A stretch of DNA of 64,000 bases, taken from positions 29,702-93,701 of the forward strand of contig MU266433.1 of the NCBI GenBank assembly GCA_021014945.1, given 5' to 3'. The number at the start of each line of letters is the position of its first letter. Positions within the stretch are counted from its first letter, which is position 1. This DNA is from Leucogyrophana mollusca. Taxonomy: Eukaryota; Basidiomycota; Agaricomycetes; Boletales. Under the pieces are notes generated by a model, which was not told the origin of the DNA, made no database searches, and was given only the letters and a program-made list of their open reading frames with translations. Positions 13,109-24,266 of the stretch are shown here, in pieces. Position numbers and translations under genes: made by a program.

Positions 13109-16077
13109 AGTGATGAAGACAGTTCAGAAGACTGAAAGGCCGAGTTAAACAGTGAGGTTCTGGAAGTCGAACTACCGGCTTGCAAGGGTTCTATATAGGA
13201 GTAGAAACTAGAGATGGACCTCCACTTTAACAGGATGACTTCGTCGACGTGAATGTCAGCCGACAAAAGCGACTAGACCGAGGGTCAACAGCGCCGTGGA
13301 ATGCTCGACAGGATGAATGAATCATGGCTGCCCGTCTTTGTTCCTTGCGTCCCTTGCTGAAGCATGGACGCCCGGATAATGAAAATATCGTCAGGGACAT
13401 ACCAATCACATACTGAGCATCGCATTCATGTCAACGAGTTCCAACAAAGTCCACAGAAGTTACGGCATCTGCTCCGGTTTGTATTCGTACCCGTCATCCG
13501 TTTTATTGGCAATCACAGGGCTGACGTTCGTGCATGTACCGTAGCAGTAGCAAGTTCGTTGCATGGTTTCCGTGAAAGTCGGGTCGAGTCGGACACTTGC
13601 ACGCTACCTGTGTGGCTGGTGCTCAGAAGTCTCCAGGGGTTTGACGTCCGCTACATCCCGGTAGCCTACACTGACTTGTGTCTGTTAAAGAATCAGCGCA
13701 CTGGTGTCATCCGTCAGAAAAAGCCAGGAACGCGTCCGAGAGCGCGCCGAATCGAGAGAACCGTCGTATTGTCCATAAGTTTGTGAACTAGCCACCGAAC
13801 CAGTCAGTTGTGCGAGAGGGCATCACGAAAGTCAACTTTCATGCAGCGTGACATGAATGCTACGCTCGTCCATAGAAGCAATATTCTACTCGCGCTAGTA
13901 GAGAAAGGGACTCCGCGTCTCTTGAATCGCCGAAGAGGGTCGAACTCAAATCTTGGTGAATCAAAAACTGATGGAGAACCTTCGCATGTCATGGGTGAGT
14001 GCAAGTATGGGCGGCTCCAAGCAAGTTCCAGTACGGGCAAAGCTCGACGCGTACCTAATATGACTGAAAGGATCCATTTCATTGTACGACCAGGATACGT
14101 TAGAAGCTCGAGAAACCAGGCCTAGAATGTGTCCATGGAAGACGGAGACATGCTCACGGAGGGGAAAAATGAAGGTTGAGGTGTTGCACGTTTGGTGACA
14201 GTGTTTGCTGACTTTGTCGCGTCCAACCGGGGTTCGACAGCAACTCAGCAAAACAGACGGAGAATGCCGGAGTCTGATCATGTGAGCAGTTTAGCTCCTG
14301 TCGGTCTGACTCTCAACTGTATATACTGAACCGGGGAACTTACACTTCGCGTACCACACGACCCTTCCCATTACCGCCCCTACCCCTGCTCCTCCCTTGG
14401 CGCCGGGCGGGACGGCCACGACCACGACGTGGGGCCAGCAGACCCCCATCTCCGACTCTGGCCGGGGAAGCGAACGAGAAGGGGGGAAAGGAGAAAGACA
14501 GGAACAAGGCATAACACCAGCCCTTGTCAACGTCTTCTACGCAGTACACGAAGTCGTCCCTCACGATCTTCTTTCCCAACTCTAGCTCGTCCCTGAAAGC
14601 CCCTGCCACGGTCGACCCCAGCCACACACAGCTCATCCCGTATCTCTATCATAACCGACACATCGCCAGCACCCAAGAAATCCGGCTCGTCCCTCGGGCC
14701 CCCAGCCTCGCCCAAGCCCCAAGCTCCAAGCCTCCTTCCCGCCGAAACACGCCCGGGGACACGTTCCACGCCCTGCCGTGGACGCACGAAGTCGGCTTGT
14801 ACTTGTAGATACAGCACCTCCTTCCTGGGTGAGTCATGCGGCGTCGATGATCTAGGGGAATGTTGGCTTGTGCGCCAGACTCTTCAACCTTCTGCGAGAT
14901 GACTTGCGCTGCAGATCCGCCTTGTGTTGCGGGGCCTTCAAGTTAACGCTGACTCCGGCTAAGGACTATGTACGCACCGCGGTGCGCCGCCCTAGGAGAG
15001 GTACACCCACCACGTGAGCGCCTCGGCGGTGGTTTACGTAGCTGAGTCGACATGGTCCACTGGCTTGTATCATGATGGTCGAGTCTGTAGCTTGGGTAGA
15101 GGATCTCGTCGTGGTTTCTGTACACGACACCTGCGCACCCTCAAGCCTCGGTTTTTTGAAGAGTGAGACTTAGAGGTGCTGGGAGTGTGCTGGTCATGCG
15201 ATTGCATGGCAGCGTGCAGACTTGAATTGCGGAGACGTTAAACTCGAAGCGCGGCGACCGCATCAATTATTGGTAGGCCAGAAGCCGAAGATGTGCTTTG
15301 TCTTGTTGCTGCAGCGTACACATCACGATCCTGCAGTGGAAAGTTGCAGGTGTCCCGAGGAACATAAAGGCGCAAGTGAGTCCTCCACCACCGCTACACG
15401 TACTCATTATATGACGCCCCGAACCATCTTATCTCGGTTCTCTCCACGCCACCCTGCTCCTTCGTCCATTGCGAATACCCTCCTCACGTTCCGACTCAAA
15501 CACTCTTCGCTCGTCTAGCGCCCCTTGCGTAGATCGTATCACATGCTTCACACTTACAACCCGATATCGCCGAACACCCCAGAGCTAGCACAGCACGCGA
15601 CGCTGAACATACCCTCCCAGCCTTCTTTTCGCTCCCGATTGTTGAGCGGATTCCACGAATGATTCGGACGACTCCTTGGGAGACCAAAGGACTCGTCATG
15701 TCCTGCATACCACTGTCTTTGCTTTGACACAGGTCTCTTGGCGAGATATATCCAAGTACCACACTCTATATTTCGGACTCTATGAAGTCTCACCAATGCA
15801 TTCAGCATCACGCACCCGGGGTTTCCGCTTGATCCATGTGCAGCGTTACTAGTGAAATTCAAAAAACTCGGACGCATGACTACTTCAACCATTGATGGGG
15901 GTCTCTCATCTCAGAATACAACGTTTTTCATTTCGAGAGACTACACATCGGCAATACATCAACATATCACTTGGAGTAGTTCTGGTTCCATGCCATAGAA
16001 CCGAGACGTCATTGGTCCTTTACCTGTGAAGGAATTTAGCTCCAAAGACATCGTTGGTCAGATTCAAAGGAGGTATC

Positions 16078-16681
16078 CTACTTGTATTGGAGAATCTGGA
16101 CGGTGCAGTCGTCGTGGGACGCGTCCTCCCGATCCTCAGAGATCACCTGGAAAGACAGACGCGTTAAGAACCATCAAAATATGCTCTCATCACGCTGCCG
16201 CCTTACCGTCGCGACAAGGAAGTCCATCGGATAGTCCGGCTCAGGCCTCTTCTCGATCTGGAAACGAACGCAGCCGTTAACCAATCTGCGTCCAAACCGC
16301 CAGCCGTCTCAACGGAAGAAACTCACAGCGAGTGGGCCAACCATCTTCGAGATGTTCCAGCTTCCACCATCCCTGCTGCTGCTGATGGTGACATGGACGG
16401 TCGCAGTGTAATCGAACGGGCCGAATGACCAGTGCTCGCGGTTGTTGAATATGTTTTTCAGGTGCACCCTCGTGCCTTGGGCTTGGAAAGTGGCGGAAGC
16501 GAGTTGGTTGCCATCTTTGGTCACCTCGATGAACGCCTTCTGCTCGAAGTCAGCGTTGACGACCTAGAGCGATCGTATATCAGTGAACTGAAAGTAAAAA
16601 ACGGGTGAGGGCATCGCTTACACCAGCGACAAAGCCGCGGTATCCGGGCTGGAGAGTGAAGGTCTTGGGCTCACTAGACAT
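16078..16681 (-). CDS. Small-protein family member, 4 exons, 138 aa
   Basis: Not a family I can name. Exons: 16681-16622, 16563-16327, 16257-16207, 16146-16078, with lengths 60, 237, 51 and 69 nt, so every intron is phase 0. Protein: MSSEPKTFTLQPGYRGFVAG, then an exon of 79 residues containing DFEQKAFIEVTKDG, GTRVHLKNIFNNREHWSFGP and TATVHVTISSS, then IEKRPEPDYPMDFLVAT, then SHDDCTVQILQYK at the end. There is no signal peptide or membrane segment, so it is probably cytosolic. Alternating hydrophobic residues suggest an all-beta fold (inference). It differs from the copy at 41194-41798 at only three residues by my reading. A TATAAA on the minus strand (16778-16773) lies about 92 bases upstream. 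Confidence 0.85.
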
Positions 16682-16772
16682 GATGAAGAATAAAGGCTGA
16701 GTTGAATAGAGATGTTGTTGCAGAGGAAGAGTTGGTGGATTCTGGGCTTTCGATTTACATCCTCCCAAGGGC

Positions 16773-16778
16773 TTTATA
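16773..16778 (-). promoter_or_regulatory. TATA box of the small-protein gene at 16681
   Basis: TATAAA on the minus strand, about 92 bases before the ATG. The same element at the same spacing precedes the copies at 34893 (34796-34801), 41194 (41099-41104) and 27172 (27269-27264), so the core promoter is conserved across copies. Confidence 0.6.
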
Positions 16779-18039
16779 GGAGAAGGAGTTGAAGCTAGAG
16801 CTCCGATTCAACACGATGACCTGGTCGACGCGAATGATAATTGACAAACGCGAACTAGACTAAGGGTCGACGGCTTTGTGAAGTGCTTGACAGGATGAAT
16901 GAATGGTGGTGAGCCTGTCTTTGTCCCTCGGGTCGCTAGCTCAAGCATGGAAGCGTAGATAATGAATAAAAATCTCGTCAGGGGCAGATCGATCACGTAC
17001 TGACTCCATACCCCACTCTCGTCGAGGAAATGTTCCCCGCATTCGCTCCGGTCTGTGTAAGTACCCGTCACCCGTGCCAACGGCAATAGTATGTCGCTCA
17101 TGGAGCGGTTCTTACGCGCAGACGCCAACGTTCGACCGCGTAATGTAGCAGCGGCAAGTTGGTCGCGTGATTTCCATGGGGGTCGGGTTCAATTGTGTGG
17201 ATACTTGCATGTTGCCTGGGTAGCGCGGCCAATGTGTCACCAAAATTCTCCAGAGGCTCGATATCCACTATCCTGGTAGCCTCCGCTTACGATGTTGGCT
17301 GATGTGTGCACTCAAGGAGCGATGCACTGGCGTTCCCGATTAGAAGAATCAGTCACGCGCGTGCTCCGCCGATCTAGAGAGCCGTTGAACTGTCCCAGAA
17401 CCTATAAATCGAAGAACCAGTTGGTTATACACGAGGTCACTGCGAGGGTGAACCCACATGCAGCGTGGTAACACCAATCATTACGCTCGTCCACAGAAGA
17501 CTGTTATGCCCGCCCAAGCAGAGAAGGGTAGTTGTTTCCTGAATCGTCGGAGAAGGCCAGACTCGGACCTTGGTCAATCGAAAGCCTCGACGCTACAGCT
17601 GATTTGACGGAGAACTGGAAACCTTCTTGTGGCATGCGTGAGTGCAAGTTTGGGCGGCCCCGAATAAGTTCCAGTACAGGACAGGTTCGACGTGTACCAA
17701 ATGTAGCTGAAAGAATCGGTTTCATTGTGAACAGGTCCCATAAGCAGTACAGCCAGGATACCTTAGAAGTTCGGGAAACCTGGCCCTACTGAGAATGTGT
17801 CCTTGGAAGATATGCTTACGGAGGGTCAACCGCCAAAATGGAGATACAGTTCAAGTTGAGGCGTTACATTTTCGACAGCCACAATGGAAGTTTGCTGACA
17901 CCGTCGTGTCCAACCAACGTCCAACTGACTCCAACTGGGGTTCGACCACAAGAACTCAGCGACACAGTCGGAGAATGCCGGAGTCTGAGATCTGAGATCC
18001 GACCATGTGAGCAGTTCAGCTACTGTTCAGCTCCAGCTT

Positions 18040-18420
18040 ACTTGTTCATTGCTGTTCAGAGTATCTCACTGATGACAATCTCAAGTACTGGTGGTGCTGA
18101 CTTCGTTCACCGGGGAACTTAATCTGCACTGGCACCACAGCTGTTTGATCATAATGACTCCTCGTGTCAGACCAGAAACGGTCGAGCTCCCTGCAATTGG
18201 AGGGTGTGACGAGTCGATTTGGTCAGCATCTGGCTGGGTCTTGCCTCACAGGCGGTATCTTACACACAAAGTACGCTCGAGGCAAGGTTCGCATCTTCTC
18301 TTCGTGCTGTTAATCAACGCCTTTATTCCCCCAGAAAATGGAACTTTCTTGACGTGGTAAACCTTCAAAGAGGCATTCCTCTGCACACATATCACTCAGG
18401 GTGATTCGAAGAATGCATTA
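18040..18420 (+). repeat. Segment mirrored at 33.52-33.13 kb
   Basis: About 300 bases match the minus strand of 33.13-33.52 kb, for example GATTTGGTCAGCATCTGGCT at 18217-18236. It lies upstream of a dead copy of the second subfamily, as the matching block lies upstream of the live gene at 32116-32685. The pair therefore represents one ancestral divergent promoter region present twice in opposite orientation. Confidence 0.7.
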
Positions 18421-18684
18421 TTTTACCAACGTGAGCCGGGGAAGGGCCGACCCCAGCCGGTTCATCAATAATATCGGCGGCTTGCCATTGTTCCTCCATC
18501 TGGAAGATCGATTCCATCGCACAGCCAGGTCAGGTTTGTCTCGATAGTTCGCAGCTGGACACTTGAGGCAAGAATGCAATTACACCTATCCTATGAGTGT
18601 GATGTATCAAGCAGTACATGATGGTCCATCGCCCAATGGGATCCTCACTGGGTGCTCGCAGAGCAATCGATGGTGTTCTTCCAT

Positions 18685-18853
18685 GTGAAGGGGGTAGCCC
18701 TGTGAATTTCATTGTAGCAACGGTAAGACGCACGCGAAGTGTCATGGTGAAGGAGGTTTTCAAAGCACTTCCCCCCTACAGGTTATGGCTGAGAGCCCAA
18801 AGGACAAGTTCCGTGACGATTGCACTGTACAGGTTATTATGCAGCAGAAGTGA
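18685..18853 (+). pseudogene. Fragment of subfamily-2 small-protein gene
   Basis: Only exons 3 and 4 of a copy resembling the gene at 32116-32685 remain. The exon 3 remnant (18685-18722) has lost its AG acceptor (AT instead) and one G of a G-run, shifting the frame; its donor GTAAG is kept. Exon 4 (18782-18853) is intact: VMAESPKDKFRDDCTVQVIM and a TGA stop. I found no exon 1 or 2 between 18.4 and 18.68 kb, so the 5' half appears deleted. Confidence 0.75.
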
Positions 18854-19388
18854 ATATGTAAGTATCTTCCCGATCCTCTCATTGATGTACTTGCGCCGGG
18901 CCCTCTTTCTCGTAGGTAAGGAGTCATCTCGCAAGGATTGCGCCAAGATTCGGAACTGTGACCGGTGAAATGCACTTGTATTGCTGTGATTTGAGAAATC
19001 TACTTTGAAGTGACAAATACGTGGCTGCGACAGGAAGCATAGCTGGTGTTCTTGATCGAAGTGAGTTGCGGTCCGCTTCCCCTGAATCTTTGGCGGTCCT
19101 GGCTGCGTGCTTAGGTCCTCTGGTGCGTTTCTTTTGCATTGTCAGTGTTCATTCATCACTGTTCACTATTATGGCTCCGTTGCCCTGGGTATAATCAGGT
19201 TTTGTTCCTAGGATCTACACTATGTGTCAGTCGTGATTTGACTATTTGTGTGTCCCTTGGTTATGTTGGAGAGATCGGTGACGGAGCTATCATATTGGCA
19301 AATCCTTCAACTGAAGGCTCGGCGAAATGATATGACGGGAAAGAAAGCATCGAAAGCGGTACAAGCAAATAACAAGAGACACTAGCTA

Positions 19389-19872
19389 TTAATGTACCAC
19401 GTTCAGCACAAGCCTAGCTAATGGCGAGAGTACGGGGAAAGGATAATGTTTCTTGTGGATGCCGTCGTAGCGCACTGCGTATGTACGTTCCGGACTAATG
19501 TAATAGAACTGGGTGGTGTTGGTATGGCCCCGGGAGGTCGAGATAAGGACTGGGTTGCTGCCCTTGACATCAAAGACTTGAAGCTGCGGCGCATCCCTAA
19601 CACGAGTATCGTCCGACTTGAGGAATTCCAGCGTGTAGAACGAGTAACCCGGAAGCCGCATGACTCGACCAGTAACTCCCTCTACAACTGGAAACCGTAT
19701 TGTAGATTCATCATCTGGTGGCGGATTCTGTTGGCCAGCGCCAGATGAGTTAGCAAGGACAACAGACCATTTCCTGGCGAGAACTTACACTCAAATCAAT
19801 AACCTGGCTTCCCTGCCACGATGGATCTAGCTCTGAACGATGCGGAAGGCGTATGGTGGACTGCGAGGACAT
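19389..19872 (-). CDS. Two-exon orphan gene, 140 aa
   Basis: I do not recognise this protein. Exons 19872-19789 (28 codons, MSSQSTIRLPHRSELDPSWQ...) and 19727-19389 are joined by a 61-nt GT-AG intron in phase 0, with a TAG/TGA-free frame to the stop at 19389-19391. Exon 2 begins NPPPDDESTIRFPVVEGVTG, continues RLPGYSFYTLEFLKSDD and QLQVFDVKGSNPVLIS, and ends LARLVLNVVH. No signal peptide or membrane helix is seen. Composition suggests a compact beta-rich protein. The clean intron and good start context argue for a real gene. It lies between the small-protein duplications but does not align convincingly with that family, and no second copy was found in the window. Confidence 0.55.
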
Positions 19873-20024
19873 TTGTTTGCCCGGACGTAATCAAGATTGC
19901 GATCAAAATTTGTACACTTTTTGCTTTGCTATCCGATATCAAATGACAGGGGGTACTATCTCTACAGGCAGCGTGGTAGGTATGGTATGTATGCGTGCAG
20001 CAAGTAAGGTAAATGGTATAATAT

Positions 20025-20225
20025 ATGTATCATCCAAAAGGCGAACGCGAAAGGGAAACAGGAGTAGAGGAGAAACGAAAACAGGGACCAAGACGGACGA
20101 GAGCCAAAGGAAAGCGAAGAAACGGCCAAAGAAATGCGAAAAAACGATCAACGAAACACGAAGGAGGCGAAGAAACAAAGAAACGGTCGGGAAATCCAAC
20201 GAAACGATCAAAAGAATGCGCGACC
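20025..20225 (+). repeat. Purine-rich GAAACG-type tract
   Basis: Strongly A/G-biased plus strand with recurrent GAAACG and AAAGAAA words, directly 3' of the coiled-coil gene that ends at 20351. It may include the 3' UTR or terminator side of the two minus-strand genes. Open frames on both strands here are composition artefacts. Confidence 0.5.
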
Positions 20226-20350
20226 TAATACCACAAAAAGTGAGGCACGCCGCGCCAACAGCATGAATGAAGCATACAGTAGCATACGAGCATAGAAAAA
20301 ACCATACGTGTCATATCTTCCGCCCCCCCTCCGTCACACCAAGCACCCAA

Positions 20351-23300
20351 TCACCCATCAAACTCATCCCCCTCCTCATCATCACCATCACTCATCGCAT
20401 ACAAGCTCAAGCTCGCCATATCCCCCAGGTGCTGCTCATGCTCGGGGCGCAGCTGCAAGCTCCCCGGCGACCCCGTCATCTCCGTCATGGAGAAGTTCGC
20501 AGTGGTGGGTGAGATGTTGGCCGCTGAGCTATGGGTAGGGACGGGGATAGGGATGTGGGTGGGCGTTGATGAGGTGTAGGTCGATACCGAGTGTGCGTAT
20601 GCGGGCGCCGTGGGCGACGACGAGGCGTAAGTGGGAGAGGAAGCATACGGAGATGTGGAGGCGGAAACGTATGCGGAGGTGGGGGCGGAAGTGGGGGTGA
20701 ACTCCTCCGCGCCCGGGAGCACGTCACCGCACTCCCTCGCGGGCGAGCCCAAACTACTGCTCCTCCGTCTCCTCCGCCCGCCGAACCCAGCCCCATAAAT
20801 CGGCGACGGAGGCGCCGCGTCCGGCTCGTGCATGAGCATCGACATGTTCGGCGGGAGGTTCGGAAACACAGACACAGACGACGTCGTGCTCGCGCGTCTG
20901 CGCGCGTACCGCGACTCCGGCTCCCTTTCCTCCCTCTCGCCCCCCTCTCCAGTCCCATCGTCCTCGCCACTCCCGCCCCCTGGACCCATCGTAATCTGAT
21001 GGAGCTGCGAGCGCGAGCGCGGGAGGTACGGCCTCTGCAGCCTCGATGAAGATCCTTGCAGCTTTGACGCGGGCTGGCGATAGAAGCTCTGCGCCTGCGC
21101 TTCCCCCCTCGCCCTCAACTCCTCCCTCACCCGCTCCAACTCCTCCTCAAGCTCCCCCACCCGCGCCCTCAGCCCCCAATTCTCCTCCCTCAGCGCCTTC
21201 GTCGTGCGCTGCGAATCCGACAGCGCGCTCAGGAGCACCTCAGTCTCGAGGTCGTGTTTTTCCTTCAGGAGCGCAAGTTGGCTTTGACTCTGACTCTGTG
21301 ATGCCGTGGTTTGCGGGTTCGCAGCGGACGGGGTGTTGTGCGTGCCCTGTGAGAGGGAGGTGGGCGTGTAGGACACAGACGTCGGCGCCGACGACCCAGA
21401 GTGTGTCCGCGGAGCGGAGAACGTCGGGCTTCCGCCTGTCGCCGTCGAAGGCGACATCGTACGCGTGTACGTCGAGGGCGTCATGCAGCGCGTGTGCGTA
21501 GACGGCGTCATCGACCGCATATGCGGGCGGTTGCCCCGCGAAGTCGTGGACATCGTGTTCCCCCAAGACGTCGTCGACCCCGCCTCAGAAAACGTCATCC
21601 GCGAGGGCACGTACCTCTCCCTCTCCCGCTCCCGCGGGCGTTCGTCCTCGTCCAGAAGCCCCGCAGCGGCGAACGCCTTGACAGTCCGTGGCCCGAGCCA
21701 TTCCATCGCAGGCGGCCCTGCATGTAGCCTGCCCTCCCGCTCCACTGTGAGCCTACCTTCCCCGCGGGTGCGCCCGGACCTGGCTGCCGCGGGCCTACTC
21801 GACGCAGACGAGCCTGGTCTGATCACCTCGCCGAACTCTCCCAGACCCGGCCGTGCCTGATCACCGTCTTCGCGCAAACCGGGTCGCAGCCGATCAACGT
21901 CCAAACTCGGTCGCGCCAGCGCCCGATCAATATCCAAACTCGGCCGTGCCCGATCCGCGTCTCCCAAACTAGGCCGACCCATCACACCTACGCCTCCGCC
22001 CCCCACCCTCGACACCTCCTCGACGCTCATGCTTCTCTTCCGGTTTAAGAACAGGTGCGCCCGTCTCCGTTTGTTGACTTGGAGTGTGCTGGAGCCAGTG
22101 AACTGGAGGGGGCTGTGGTGCGGCGAGGACGTCTCGCTGGGACCACCACCATGCGCGGGCGAAACATCCCCCCCACGAGACGACTCGAGCGAAACGCGAC
22201 TGGGCGTGACGAGACGCGTCCTCGAGCTCGACGCCGCGCCCGAACTTGAGCCCGCCGAGTTCGGCCCAGACCCTGCTGAGGTGGAGTTGGAATTTGAGTT
22301 CGAGTATGCATTGGAAGCGGGAGCCGACGCCGAGGCAGAAGAAAGCGGCGAGTGCGGCGGGGGTCGCGCACGTGCCGTTAACCGAGGGAGCCTCGATGGG
22401 CCTGGCGAGCCAGTTGCTAGCCGCGGGAGGCTTGACGGTCCAGGCGTAAGGCCCGAGGCTCCCTGGACGACGCTCGAAGGTCCATGGGCATGGGCAAGCG
22501 AGACGGAGCGCGCGTGGTGGTTCGGGGTGTATGCTTGACGCGATGAAGCGGAGGCGGCGAGGGAGAAGGATCGTCGGGGCGGGGAAGACTGGCGGGCGGG
22601 TGGGTCTGGTCTTGAGAAGGGATTGGGGCTGGGGCTGCGACTAGAAGTAGTACGTGGGAAAGGGTTCGGGTTCTCGAATGCGAACGTCGGTGAGGGGAGG
22701 AGGTGCGAGGGCGCGGGAGACGGGTGTATGTGCGGGGACGGCCGGAGGTGTGGCGATGACGAGGGGTGTAAATGCGGGGAGGAAGAATACGTGGAGGGCT
22801 GGATGTGTGGGAAGGTCGGCTCGGGGTTGAGTGCGTAGTGTGAGTGCGAGTGCGTTGAATATGGCGAGTTATTGGAGGGCGAGTGGGAGGCGGGGGACAT
22901 GGAGGGGGGCAGGGGCGTGCGGACGCGGTGCGGGCTGAGGAGGGCGGCGAGGTCGGGGTCGAGCGCGTCGAAGTTGAAGCTCGCGTCGGGGTCGTGGTCT
23001 CGGTCTGTACAGGGTGGGTGTAGTGATTAGCCAAGGTTGCTTCGAAGGGAAAGTGGGCGATGGGGTGTGAAGGAGACAGAGGACGGAGTTGGGGAAAGGG
23101 ACTAGGGGCCGGGAAGGCAAATAGAGCGAAGGAAAGAAACGGCGCGAGGAAGGACACAACACGAGAGAGGTAATACGCTTGGAGGAAAGGCAGACAACGA
23201 CAGCAGGCAAATGAGAGCACGAGAGCAATCATGATGGTGAGCGCGGCGATATAGGAATCAAGGAACCAAGAATGAAATGCAGAGGTGACGCGGAATGGAT

Positions 23301-24266
23301 AAAGAGACGAAGACAACAAGAAACGGGTCGGGAAGAAGAAAAAAACGATAAGTAAACGGAAAATATCAGGAAAGAGATAGCCCTCGGAGGACGAATAAAG
23401 GAAGGCAAAAGAAAGATATATCGCAAGGGACCTACCTGAAGGAATATGCTCTAGGGAGATTCGAGGAGGAGGTTTCAGCGCGTCGATGACTTGTGCCGTG
23501 AGTCTCGATGTAGAGACATTGAGGAGTGGGTCGGGGGAGTTGGAGTGGGGGTGTAGGCCATCTCGGGATGGATGCGAGCGCAGACCCTCGCGTGAACCGA
23601 ACGGGTGCAATGCGTACTTAGGCTCCGGTGAACGTAGGCCATCGAGAAAAGGGTGATGTGGTGAGGCTATGGATGACTCCGGAGAGGGACTGCGGTCGTC
23701 ATCAAGGAAGGGAATGTGTTTGGAAATGCCGGAGTTCTCCGCCTCAAGGATAGTCGACAAGTCCGCGCCTCCAACTGAGACCTCAGGTTCTACACGTACC
23801 CCGTGAGCTGGTGTCCTTGGACGACACAAGGCAGCGACTTACTGGCAGCGAAAGAGTCATGAGCATCTGGGGGATGGAACAGGTCAGGTGCTGATCTTGT
23901 TATCCTCGCCTCCCTCTCGCACTGGTCAGGTGATGGACCGGGCTCGATAGCAATGACGGGATACTTGTCCGCGTCGTCTTCTACGCTCGGGCGGACGAAC
24001 GACGCCGAGTTTTTCCGCTCGCTTGTGAATGAGCGGCGGAGGGAGGCAAAAGGGTGGGGTTTCGGCGTCGACGGGGGATTCGAACTCGGGCCGAATGGGA
24101 GGAGGTTGCGAAAGGAGCGGAACGACGACGTTGCGGGCGCGGGGGTGGGTGTGACATGTGACTCTGACGGTCTGCGAGATTGTGAGGCTGCAAGAGAAAT
24201 GTGGGGGAGGGAGATGGCGGCGGATATGCTGCGACGCGGTGAACGCTGCACAGAAAGCTCGGCCAT
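20351..24266 (-). CDS. Large Ser/Pro-rich coiled-coil protein, 3 exons, 1143 aa
   Basis: Conserved-looking fungal protein without a domain I can name. Exons: 24266-23843, 23789-23436, 23004-20351; both introns are GT-AG (53 and 431 nt) and the frame is consistent across the joins. Order of features: N-terminal Ser-rich segment with SFRSFRNLLPF and FASLRRSFTSER; an acidic/Ser stretch with SKHIPFLDDDRSPSPESS (about 160-180) and PPRISLEHIPSG (about 248-259); a very His/Ser/Pro-rich region; an ARPSLD-type repeat (about 597-650); a coiled coil (about 838-905, starting QLALLKEKHDLETEVLL and ending LEEELERVREELRARG); a basic Arg/Ser region (SRYARRRASTTSS); and a Thr/Ser-rich tail ending in an acidic DGDDEEGDEFDG. 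The lack of membrane segments and the many Ser-Pro sites suggest a phosphorylated scaffold (inference). The GC-rich third exon produces many large shadow frames on the plus strand. Confidence 0.8.

Larger units (their letters stand above)
14300..18030 (-). repeat. Segmental duplication, copy 1 (inverted relative to 39.98-43.7 kb)
   Basis: Read on the minus strand, this block runs parallel to 39.98-43.7 kb on the plus strand: shared upstream region, the small-protein gene, its 3' flank, then several hundred bases of shared noncoding DNA. Landmarks are the TGATCC...CAGCG motif near 15.8/42.05 kb, the block at 15.25-15.5/42.35-42.57 kb, the block at 14.95-15.25/42.95-43.35 kb, and GACTCACCC-GGAAGGAGGTGC near 14.83/43.50 kb. 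The sub-block 14.42-14.63 instead matches 43.57-43.74 in direct orientation, implying a small local inversion. Confidence 0.8.

Noticed and set aside
21046..22538. Several 100-170 codon plus-strand frames
   Set aside because: They are antisense shadows of exon 3 of the coiled-coil gene, caused by its high GC content.
22417..23829. 470-codon minus-strand frame
   Set aside because: It joins real exon 2 of the coiled-coil gene to its 431-nt intron and then an out-of-frame read of exon 3; the three-exon model explains the sequence better.
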